DNA from: Aureitalea marina
Lineage (GTDB): Bacteria; Bacteroidota; Bacteroidia; Flavobacteriales; Flavobacteriaceae
Direction: 5' to 3'
Assembly: GCF_002943755.1 (NCBI RefSeq)
Contig: NZ_MQUB01000001.1
Span: 838,501-902,500, forward strand
Length of the DNA stretch: 64,000 bases
The notes beneath the pieces were generated by a model, which saw only the letters and a list, made by a program, of their open reading frames with translations, did not search any database and had not been told where the DNA came from. Positions 56,969-64,000 of this stretch are shown here, in pieces (positions within the stretch are counted from its first letter, which is position 1; every line of letters begins with the position of its first letter). The position numbers and the translations under genes were made by a program.

Positions 56969-58183
56969 CTATTGACGGCGGTTGGCAAGCAAGGGTGGAG
57001 GGCCTCCATTAAAGGGGTTCCAACGGCTGATGCTCTTGGCTCCCATTCCGGCAGCTTTGATCACGGATCGGTCACCATAACGTTCCCTCATCTTGTCCAT
57101 GGCCTGGTAGAGGTTAATGATCTTTTCATTATCGTCAAAGAGGTCGATCTGGTAACCTCCTCCTACTAGGTGACTGAATCTGACTCCGACCAGTCTGACC
57201 AGCATCCGCCTTTGGTAGAGCCGGCGGTAAAGCTCCATCACCACCGGGATAATCTGGTGATCTGCGGAGGTGTAGGGGATCCTTCTTTGCTGGGTATAGG
57301 TCTGAAAATCAGAATAGCGGATCTTAAAGGTGATACAGGCCGTTAGTTTGTTTCCCCGCCGCAATTGGTAAGCCAGGTTTTCGGCCATGGCAACTATTAT
57401 GCTTTCCAGCTTGCGGGTGTCTGTGGTATCCCTGTCGAAGGTGCGTTCGGTAGAAATAGACTTTCTTTCGGTATACTGCACCACAGGGGAGTTATCTATT
57501 CCATTGGCCTTTTTCCAGATCATTTCCCCGTGCTTTCCAAAGACCTTGCTCATCATCTCCAGGGGCATTTCCTGTACAGTACGTATGCGCTTGATTCCCA
57601 GGTCGCAGAGTTGACGGTAGGTGACCTTGCCCACCATAGGGATCTTTCCTACCGAAAGGGGAGAGAGGAAAGGCTTTTCTGTACCCTGGTCAATATAGAG
57701 CTGGTTGTTGGGCTTGGCCTCACCGGTAGCGATCTTGGAGACTGTTTTATTGATGGAAAGCCCAAACGAAATAGGCAGTCCGGTCTCTCGCATGATCCGT
57801 TGACGCAGTTCGGAGGCCAGTTTGTTACAGCCAAAGAACTGATCCATTCCGGTGAGATCTATGTAGAATTCGTCTACGGAGGTTTTTTCATAGAGCGGTA
57901 CATTTTCCTTGATGACCTGGGTGACGGTATCGGAGAACTTGCTGTAAACCCCTGAGTTTCCTCTTAGAACAATGGCTTCCGGGCACAATTGCTTGGCCAG
58001 TCGCATGGGCATGGCAGAATGGATCCCAAATTTCCTGGCCTCGTAACTACAGGAAGCCACTACACCTCTGTCTGAGGTGCCACCTATCAGTACTGGTTTG
58101 CCAATCAGTTGGCTGTCCAGCAACCGCTCGCAGGATACAAAGAAGGTATCCAGGTCCATATGAAGAATGTGGCGGGAAGACAT
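56969..58183 (-). CDS. dinB: DNA polymerase IV (Y-family translesion polymerase)
   Basis: A 404-residue Y-family polymerase. Catalytic motifs are LHMDLDTFFVSCE (residues 7-19) and KTSVDEFYIDLTG (about 102-114). SCSYEARKFGIHSAMP lies between them. The thumb/little-finger part includes VGKIPMVGKVTYRQL and SISTERTFDRD. There is no clear C-terminal beta-clamp motif that I can name. It copies damaged DNA at the cost of mutations. It is the last gene of the minus-strand dnaE-GIY-GIY-dinB group and is separated from the GIY genes by CGTTAAT-type repeat sequence. Confidence 0.95.
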   Translation of the reverse strand: MSSRHILHMDLDTFFVSCERLLDSQLIGKPVLIGGTSDRGVVASCSYEARKFGIHSAMPMRLAKQLCPEAIVLRGNSGVYSKFSDTVTQVIKENVPLYEKTSVDEFYIDLTGMDQFFGCNKLASELRQRIMRETGLPISFGLSINKTVSKIATGEAKPNNQLYIDQGTEKPFLSPLSVGKIPMVGKVTYRQLCDLGIKRIRTVQEMPLEMMSKVFGKHGEMIWKKANGIDNSPVVQYTERKSISTERTFDRDTTDTRKLESIIVAMAENLAYQLRRGNKLTACITFKIRYSDFQTYTQQRRIPYTSADHQIIPVVMELYRRLYQRRMLVRLVGVRFSHLVGGGYQIDLFDDNEKIINLYQAMDKMRERYGDRSVIKAAGMGAKSISRWNPFNGGPPPLLANRRQ

Positions 58184-58194
58184 ATGTGTTAATC

Positions 58195-58210
58195 GTTAAT
58201 CGTGATTCGT
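58195..58210 (+). repeat. Direct repeat copy 1 (GTTAATCGTGAyTCGT)
   Basis: This 16-bp sequence matches 62250-62265 at 15 of 16 positions. The two copies enclose dnaE and both GIY-YIG genes (about 4 kb). Confidence 0.55.
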
Positions 58211-58218
58211 GACTTGAT

Positions 58219-58542
58219 CTACGTCACTTCGAGTGTTCGTCGAAGACGGACGTATCGAGAAGCTTTTTTAGCTAAAACCCTAAGTTTATTAAAATCCTCT
58301 TCAATTAATGCTTCTTTCTTTGACCGAGACCATTTTTTTATTTGCTTCTCCTTTTCGATAGCTAAATTGATATCAGTAAACTCGGCATAAAAGACCAACT
58401 CTACCGGCCTTCTGGTATGGGTATAAGATTCAGGATAGCTGCCATTGGTATGAGAAAGCAATCGTTTTTCGAGATTACTTGTAACACCAGTGTAGAAGGT
58501 TTGGTCTGAACATTTCAGTATGTATACATATGATCTTTTCAT
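58219..58542 (-). CDS. Stand-alone GIY-YIG family nuclease
   Basis: A 107-residue single-domain protein of the small UPF0213/YhbQ-like GIY-YIG group. YVYILKC (residues 5-11) and FYTGVTSNLEKRLLSH (about 16-31) provide the GIY-YIG strands and the catalytic Arg region. RRPVELVFYAEFTDINLAIEKEKQIKKWSRSKKEALI contains the conserved Glu/Lys helix. Its last 14 residues (ASRYVRLRRTLEVT) are encoded inside a palindromic repeat (58223-58262), and another inverted copy of the repeat lies 10 bp before its start. The gene therefore looks like cargo of a small repeat-bounded element. The DNA target is unknown. Confidence 0.85.
   Translation of the reverse strand: MKRSYVYILKCSDQTFYTGVTSNLEKRLLSHTNGSYPESYTHTRRPVELVFYAEFTDINLAIEKEKQIKKWSRSKKEALIEEDFNKLRVLAKKASRYVRLRRTLEVT
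58223..58262 (+). repeat. REP-like palindromic repeat, copy A
   Basis: 40 bp: GTCACTTCGAGTG, a hairpin (CGTC GAA GACG core, extendable to 58235-58251), then GTATCGAGAAG. It encodes the C-terminal residues of the GIY-YIG protein on the opposite strand. Confidence 0.7.
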
Positions 58543-58551
58543 GATGTTTAA

Positions 58552-58595
58552 GTTCTCGATACAATTTTACCTGCGGTAAAATCACTCGAACTGAC
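58552..58595 (-). repeat. REP-like palindromic repeat, copy B
   Basis: 44 bp on the minus strand: GTCAGTTCGAGTG, a perfect hairpin (ATTTTACC/GGTAAAAT, 58564-58582, loop TGC), then TGTATCGAGAAC. The first part encodes the last residues (RQFE) and stop of the upstream GIY-YIG gene. Confidence 0.7.
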
Positions 58596-58818
58596 GGGAT
58601 GAGCTTACAAATTGATTTTTAAGTGATAGCTCGCTACTCACAGCCTGAGACAAGCTGTTGAACTCCAGGCATTGAGCCAACTGTACAGGCCGGCGGTTGC
58701 GAGTATTGTTGCGTTTTCCTGCTTTGTGCTCTTGCATACGCTTGGACAGATGGCGGGTGATGCTGCTGTAATAGCTATTGTCGGCACATTTTAAGAGATA
58801 GACATAGTATGTTTTCAT
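58582..58818 (-). CDS. Degenerate/short GIY-YIG family protein
   Basis: A 78-residue GIY-YIG relative. YYVYLLKCADNSYYSSITRHLSKRMQEH aligns by eye with the start of the neighbouring nuclease, but the YTG of the second strand is SS here. The C-terminal helix is cut: after SSELSLKNQF the frame runs into repeat copy B and stops as VSSSRQFE. It lacks the Lys/Ser-rich final helix, so it is probably a decaying copy or inactive. It lies between dnaE (63-bp gap holding the 7-mer array) and the intact GIY-YIG gene. Confidence 0.65.
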   Translation of the reverse strand: MKTYYVYLLKCADNSYYSSITRHLSKRMQEHKAGKRNNTRNRRPVQLAQCLEFNSLSQAVSSELSLKNQFVSSSRQFE

Positions 58819-58820
58819 TT

Positions 58821-58873
58821 CGTTAATCGTTAATCGTTAATCGTTAATCGTTAATCGTTAATCGTTAATCGTT
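58821..58873. repeat. Tandem 7-mer array (CGTTAAT) x 7.6
   Basis: Seven perfect units of CGTTAAT (58821-58869) and a partial CGTT. The array starts 3 bp upstream of the degenerate GIY-YIG start codon and ends 7 bp before the dnaE stop. Related words (GTTAATCGTTAATCGT, ACTAACGACTAACGAC) occur at 58188-58203 and 62295-62311. Confidence 0.95.
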
Positions 58874-58880
58874 TCACGCT

Positions 58881-61800
58881 TCACTCCCCACGCTTCATGT
58901 TCTTATATCGCTTGCCCCTCATCCGGGTGGTAACCACCCCTTCGGCATAGCGGGGATCTTCTATGATGGCCAGGCGCTCCATCTTACTGACCTCTAAAGT
59001 CAGGCAGCCAAATTCTTCCATCACTACTCCAGTGATGCGGTAAATCCCTTTACCTCTAAACCGGTAACGAGCAGCAACAGGAGGGAAGTGGACTGTATCG
59101 ATAAAGTCCCCGTCAGCATCCAGGAAGGTCCCGAAGTACATGGTCTTTTTGCCGGAAGTCGTGGTGCGTTTGGTAGTCACCAAGTAGCCATCTACAGTAA
59201 CCTCTTTTTTGATAAAATGGACCAGATCGCGGGCACGCATCCAGTTCCCTGAGGTCTCCAGTAGTAGTTGGAAAGGGCTGCACAGTGGATATCCCAGGAG
59301 TTCCATCTCGTCAAAGGCGTCCTCCAATTGGCTGCTGGGTAGGTTAGGGGTCTTGAAGTCTCGTTTCTGTGCTCGGAAGAGCGTTTGTTCCGATTGCTCC
59401 AGACTAACCTTGTTGATCTTCATATGAGCCTCCCACAGGAGTTCCCTCTTATTTCGACCCGTAAAACGAAAGCTGTCAATCTTGATCAGGATACTGATCT
59501 GCTCCATGGAAATGGGAACCCGTTCGATAAAATCGTCCAGGCTGGCAAAAAGCCCTGCTGCCTCCCGATCCTCGACCAGGCGCTTAATGACCCGTCTTTC
59601 CAGAGCATGGAGAAACATAAAGCCCAGGTAGATATCCTTTCCCCGGATCAGGGTTTCGGACCGGCTGATGTTGACACAGGGAGGGTGTATGCGCCCTCCG
59701 TGCATACGGGCTTCGTGTACATAGAACTCAGTACGATAAAAACCACCAAAATTATTGATGGTGGCCACCATGTATTCCAATGGGTAGTAAGCCTTGAGAA
59801 AAAGACTTTGGTAGCTCTCTACGGCATAGGAGGCGGAATGTCCCTTGGCAAAGGCATAACCAGCAAAACTCTCGATCTGCCTCCAGATCTCCCGGGTAAG
59901 CTCATCAGACTTTCCACTGTTCTTGCAGTTGTCAAAGAAACGCCCCTTGACCTTCATGAATTCGTTCCGGGAACGGAACTTGCCAGACATTCCTCTGCGA
60001 AGCATATCCGCCTCGCCCAGGGTAAGCCCTCCAAAATAATGAGCTACTTTGATCACGTCTTCCTGATAGACCATGACCCCATAAGTCTCCGGCATAATGT
60101 CCAGCAGCACCGGATGGGCATCCTTGCGACGTTCCGGGAAGCGATATCGCAGTATGTATTCCCGCATCATTCCGGATTGGGAGACCCCTGGCCGGATAAC
60201 CGAACTAGCGGCCACCAGCCCCAGGTAGTCATCTACCTGCAATTTGCGCAACAGCATCCGCATGGCCGGCGACTCCACATAAAAACAGCCAATGGCTTTT
60301 GCGTTGCGCAGCAGGTATTTGATCCGTTCGTCTTGTTTAAAGCGCTTGATATCGTGGATGTCAATAGGGGGCTTTTTGGGATGATTATAGCGAATCACTT
60401 CTACGGCGTCCTTGATCTTTCCCAAACCCCGCTGACTGAGAATGTCAAACTTGTACAGTCCGATGTCTTCTGCAACCACCATATCGAATTGGGTAGTCGG
60501 AAAACCTTTGGGGGTAAGAAGGTGGCCGTGTAATAGTGGATGGGTTTTTCGGAGATCAGTATGCCCCCGGCATGTATTCCCAGATAGTTTGGGAAACCCT
60601 GTATGCTTTCACTGTAGATGAGCACCAGCCGGGATAGTTTATCCAGTTTATCCGGGCGAATGTCACCTCCTGAAAGCCGGTCGATCTCACTTTTGGGCAG
60701 GCCAAAGACCTTGCCCAGCTCCCGCACAGAAGCCTTATACTTAAAGGTGTTGTATACAGTGAGCAAGGCCGTGTGGGGAAAGCGACGGAAGATGAATTCG
60801 GTGATGTCGTCCCGGTCACTCCAGGAAAAGTCGATATCAAAATCGGGTGGATTCTTTCGATACAGGTTGATAAAACGTTCAAAATAGAGATCAAGTTCTA
60901 CTGGGTCCACATCGGTGATGCGCAGCAGGTAGGCAATGATGCTGTTGGCCCCGCTACCGCGACCCACATAGAAATACCCTTTGCTACGAGCGTATTTCAG
61001 GATCTTCCAGTTGATCAGGAAGTAGGAGACAAAGCCCTTTTCATGTATGATATCCAGTTCCTTCTCGATCCGTTTCATTACACGGCCTCCCGGACGTTTG
61101 TAGCGGTAGGACAGACCAGCATAGGATAACTTGCGGAGCAGCCGGTAGTCCAGCCCGGTATTGCCGGTATAGCTGCGTTGGTTATTAGGAACTTCCTGGC
61201 TAAAGTCAAAATCGATACTACAGCTGTGCAATAACTTTTGTGTGTTTTCCAACAGCCAGGGGAATTCCTCATAGGCTTTGATCAGATCGTCCGGGGGGCA
61301 GATGAGGTCTTCGGGATGCCCCTGATCAGTTACTGGTAGCTTGCTCAGTAGGGTGTTTTTGTCAATGGCCCGCAGCAGCCTGTGGGTATTGAATCCCTTT
61401 TTGTCCTTAAAGGATACGGTGTGCAAGGCCAGCAATTTTTCTGGCTGTTCCTTCCAGTGAGAGAACTTCAGTCGGTTAAGATCACTTGCCCTGACCCCGA
61501 GGAACTCATTCTCCTTGAGACCTTTTCCCTTGTAAGTAGCAAAAGGATAAACCACCAAGGTGTCTGCCAGTGGTACCGGCTGCTCAGGTATCTTGAGTTG
61601 CTGTTGGTGCAGAAACCCAGAGAGGTAGTTGTTGATCTGCAGGAAACCGTGATTATTCTTGGCCAGTAGTATGAACTGTTGTCGGGCTCCCTGTCTGAAA
61701 TCTACCCCTATGACCGGCTTCAAACCATAGCGAGGTGCCAGACGCACAAAGTCCAGGCAGGCCGAACTGTTGTTGATGTCTGTCAGGGCCATACAGTCAA

Positions 61801-61888
61801 TACCCATTCCCTGGGCCATTTTAAGGAGGTCCTTGGGCTTGATTGTGCCATATCGCAGGCTGAAATAGGTATGTGTATTAATATACAT
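58881..61888 (-). pseudogene. dnaE: DNA polymerase III alpha subunit (second, error-prone-type DnaE), single-base frameshift
   Basis: The N-terminal frame (61888-60401) has a PHP domain and the palm, with catalytic Asp residues in PDFDIDFSWSDRDD. The C-terminal frame (up to 60482) continues with EDIGLYKFDILSQRGLGKI, fingers, helix-hairpin-helix and an OB-like end. Adding one base at the CC of 60505-60506 joins them through FLPPKGFPTTQFDMVV into about 1002 residues, the usual size of this short DnaE class. The PHP site is degenerate (NTHTYFS, LTDINN). Linkage to dinB points to translesion synthesis. The frameshift may be a sequencing error or real. Confidence 0.85.
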
Positions 61889-61921
61889 TTGGAATTATTC
61901 CAAAATTAGGAAATATTCCAA
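61889..61921. promoter_or_regulatory. Double palindromic operator abutting the dnaE start
   Basis: TTGGAATTATTCCAA (61889-61903) is a perfect 15-bp palindrome whose edge touches the dnaE ATG. TAGGAAATATTCCAA (61907-61921) matches it at 13 of 15 positions, 18 bp away centre to centre. Tandem copies at a damage-tolerance gene suggest a repressor site, perhaps of an S24/LexA-like or XRE regulator; none is encoded in the window. Confidence 0.5.
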
Positions 61922-62249
61922 GAAGTTGAATTGGTCAGAATGTTAAAGTTGTGGTTTTTGTGGGTGAAGCATGAAGGGTGAGGAGTGAAGAGAAAGAGTA
62001 GTTATTTAGTTTTGACAACTGACTAAATAGGTAAGTGGTGAGCAGTCAGGAGAAAGAACTAGGATTAATTAACTACTTACTATCCAAAATAGGTAAGCAC
62101 AGCTGGCTGCTGACCAGACTAGTCAGTATTCTTGAATTCATAAATCTTTATTCACGAATTGCAACAGATAAATCTTTTTGCGCTAGGGGTAAATCTTTGA
62201 ATAACGTAGATTAGCCCCGGACGGGGAATGGGGGCCCCAAAGTAAAATG

Positions 62250-62265
62250 GTTAATCGTGACTCGT
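62250..62265 (+). repeat. Direct repeat copy 2 (GTTAATCGTGAyTCGT)
   Basis: Matches 58195-58210 at 15 of 16 positions, in the same orientation. Confidence 0.55.
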
Positions 62266-62316
62266 TCATTGTGATTCGAAAAATTAATTCATTGACTAAC
62301 GACTAACGACTTAATC

Positions 62317-63972
62317 CTATTCATCGTTCCCAGGAAATCTTCCCTCGAAAGATTTGATATGCAGATCCCGCTGAGGGAAAGGGATCTCGATATCATTGGC
62401 ATACAAGATATCATGCACGGCAAAGACAATTTCACTCTTTACCCTTACCCAATCGTCAAACTGGGCCGTCCAAAAAAGCATGCGGAAATCCAAGGAACTT
62501 TCGCCCATAGCATTGAACAATACAAGGGGTTTCGGGTCTTTCATGATGTCCGGGTTCTCCTCAAGCACTTGTAACAATAACTTCTTTACCCGATGAACAT
62601 CGCTTCCGTAAGCCACGCCCGAGATCACTTCTATCCGCCTGTGCCGGTCAGAAAGTGTCCAGTTGATCACTTCCTGGGAAATGAGCTGCCCATTGGGCAC
62701 TATGACCTCGGCTCCGTCGAAAGTCTTAATGTTGCTGGAGCGGATACCCATAGACTTTACAACCCCCATCAGGGTACCAACTTCTACGGTATCGCCAATC
62801 TGTATAGGTCGTTCAAATAATAGGATGACCCCGGAGACCAGGTTGTTGAAAATGTTCTGTAGTCCAAAACCGATCCCCACACTGAAGGCACTGAAAATAA
62901 TGGTTAGTTGATCCAAGGGCATCCCGATATACCGGGTTGCGAACAATACCCCAAACACAATGATGGTAAATTGAGAAATCGCCGTGATCATTCTGGGAAC
63001 TCCTTTGTTCAGCGGTATGCGGACAAGGATGTCATCATTGAGAACCACTTTGATCGCTTTGGAGATCAGAACAGAAAGCCAGATGATCAGGAAGAAATAG
63101 AAAATACTGCTTAGGGTAAAACTGATAGACCCCATATTGATTGGGTCTGTCAATAAGGAAGTAAGCCAATTTTCAACAGATCGCCGCACATAAAATACCC
63201 GCAATAACATACGTACCCAGCAAATGAGGGCGATGAACACCACTATCCGGGAAACCAGCCGCTTCAAATATACTTCATGGATGCGTACCACATTAAAACG
63301 CTGAAACCACGTATTACCAAGCAAAAAATGAAGCCCACCAATTAGGACTATACAACTGAAATACAAAATAATAATCCCGATCAAGTTTGCCACCAGTGCT
63401 TCGGTAAATACTCGGGCCATATCAACAAAACCAAGAAAATTGGCAATAATCGCGATGGTAAGTCCGATCCAATGTATCCAAAAAGTGAAATAGATAATCC
63501 GATTCAAGCGTTTATTCTGCAGCTCAAGTATTCTCTTTTCTCTTATCCATGGAAGTAATGCAATCCACTGTATAAGTGAAAACAGCAATAGTAATAAACG
63601 ATATCCAACTGTATACTGCGGCATGAAACCGTCTATAAATCGAATCAAGATCAAAATGGCAAACAACCAGAGGTAGGGCATCAAATCTGGCTTTATCAAC
63701 CGCGCATGTAATTGAAGTATTGGCACCAAAAGGATCAGGATCATAAGGTCATCCATTAGCGGTGGTGCATTTGCAAAGAAACCAGAAACAACAAAGAAGC
63801 CAAACAATAAAGCGGCACTCAATGGCTGGTTTAAAATAGAAACTAAGCTAGACTGGAATGCAGTGAGGTTAGTCAAGTCTTTTTGGTTCAGTCGATTTCT
63901 CAACCAATAGAATAACACAACAATCATTATAACGAAACCAATGGCCAGAAATAGAATGTTCTGTTTACTCAT
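62317..63972 (-). CDS. MscS family mechanosensitive ion channel
   Basis: A 551-residue membrane protein with about ten N-terminal helices (residues 5-340). The MscS core follows: the pore-lining helix FSAFSVGIGFGLQNIFNNLVSG (about 350-371), then the cytoplasmic beta domain with ERPIQIGDTVEVGTLMGVVKSMGIRSSNIKTFDGAEVIVPNG. A C-terminal alpha/beta part ends in IPFPQRDLHIKSFEG. The extra helices place it with the longer MscK/YbdG-like members. It opens on membrane tension to release solutes during osmotic downshift. It is a single gene starting 28 bp from the window end. Confidence 0.93.
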   Translation of the reverse strand: MSKQNILFLAIGFVIMIVVLFYWLRNRLNQKDLTNLTAFQSSLVSILNQPLSAALLFGFFVVSGFFANAPPLMDDLMILILLVPILQLHARLIKPDLMPYLWLFAILILIRFIDGFMPQYTVGYRLLLLLFSLIQWIALLPWIREKRILELQNKRLNRIIYFTFWIHWIGLTIAIIANFLGFVDMARVFTEALVANLIGIIILYFSCIVLIGGLHFLLGNTWFQRFNVVRIHEVYLKRLVSRIVVFIALICWVRMLLRVFYVRRSVENWLTSLLTDPINMGSISFTLSSIFYFFLIIWLSVLISKAIKVVLNDDILVRIPLNKGVPRMITAISQFTIIVFGVLFATRYIGMPLDQLTIIFSAFSVGIGFGLQNIFNNLVSGVILLFERPIQIGDTVEVGTLMGVVKSMGIRSSNIKTFDGAEVIVPNGQLISQEVINWTLSDRHRRIEVISGVAYGSDVHRVKKLLLQVLEENPDIMKDPKPLVLFNAMGESSLDFRMLFWTAQFDDWVRVKSEIVFAVHDILYANDIEIPFPQRDLHIKSFEGRFPGNDE

Positions 63973-64000
63973 TAAATAGGACTTAAAGGCTTTCCATTCA

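Larger units (their letters stand above)
58223..58595. mobile_element. Candidate 373-bp element: GIY-YIG gene between inverted palindromic repeats
   Basis: The ends are inverted copies of one repeat. The outer 13 bases read inward are GTCACTTCGAGTG (left, 58223-58235) and GTCAGTTCGAGTG (right, 58583-58595, minus strand). The inner 10 bases GTATCGAGAA are identical (58252-58261 and 58553-58562). Each copy holds its own hairpin in between. The whole GIY-YIG coding sequence lies within. No target-site duplication is evident. Mobility is inferred, not shown. Confidence 0.5.
61889..62316. other. 428-bp intergenic region rich in short repeats
   Basis: No gene is seen. Next to the dnaE start are two copies of a TTGGAATwATTCCAA palindrome. 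Further along are AAATAGGTAAG twice (about 62025 and 62087), CTGACTA/TAGTCAG arms and TAAATCTTT three times (62141, 62169, 62190). A GC-rich CCCCGGACGGGG (about 62215-62226), the direct repeat at 62250-62265 and an ACTAACG tandem (about 62295-62311) follow. Confidence 0.55.

Noticed and set aside
59385-60533. 382-codon plus-strand frame opposite dnaE
   Set aside because: It is antisense to clear polymerase sequence and shows no recognisable domain.

Overview
The window looks like chromosomal DNA of a marine member of the Flavobacteriaceae (Bacteroidota). The evidence is the gene order (tpx-dgkA-ftsK-lolA-lptF/G-ribB; pabB-tilS-dsbD; lacI-MFS-pgmB-GH65-GH13-GH13), start codons that mostly lack a Shine-Dalgarno sequence, promoter -7 boxes of the Bacteroidota type TAnnTTTG, and NhaC, Nramp and N-terminally PHP-degenerate DnaE proteins typical of the group. 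No rRNA, tRNA, CRISPR array, prophage or classical insertion sequence was found. Coding density is about 95 percent.

Layout. 1-2840: a DUF5694-like secreted protein cut by the window edge, a nitroreductase and a DegT-type aminotransferase. 2870-12953 (minus strand): a small membrane protein, then a housekeeping run (ribB, LPS-export permease, lolA, ftsK, dgkA, tpx), an NhaC antiporter and a Cys/Met-type PLP enzyme. The PLP enzyme is divergent from an Lrp/AsnC regulator with a near-consensus Lrp box between them. 13085-22710 (plus): lrp, CPBP protease, lpd, FMN reductase, pabB, tilS, dsbD and a CocE/NonD hydrolase. 23227-32136: a maltodextrin locus with LacI regulator, MFS sugar transporter, beta-phosphoglucomutase, maltose phosphorylase and two lipoprotein alpha-amylases, without SusC/SusD. 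32279-36698: a compact glycolytic operon (pfkA, gap, GlcNAc kinase-like, pgi). LacI-type palindromes sharing AACGTTTTCG precede both lacI and pfkA, which suggests that maltose breakdown and upper glycolysis share a regulator.

36826-39270 is a tightly overlapping four-gene cassette: a small protein with a Cys-Pro tail, a 7-TM protein, a HisKA_3 kinase and a NarL-type regulator. It is the best candidate for an undescribed signalling system. Then come yifB/comM, an amidoligase-type pair (GCS2-CBS fusion and an AstE-like deacylase), a fused M16 peptidase, Nramp plus 5-oxoprolinase pxpABC, a membrane-anchored patatin, an RluA-type pseudouridine synthase, panB and sdaA.

56969-61888 is a translesion-synthesis cassette: a second DnaE and DinB, with two stand-alone GIY-YIG nuclease genes between them. 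One nuclease gene lies inside a 373-bp unit bounded by inverted palindromic repeats, and both nuclease genes end inside these repeats. The neighbourhood also holds a 7-mer tandem array, long direct repeats and a double palindrome abutting the dnaE start. This is the most plastic part of the window. The window closes with an MscS-type channel. Two genes (panB and dnaE) carry single-base deletions, each repaired by adding one base; either sequencing error or real inactivation would explain them.
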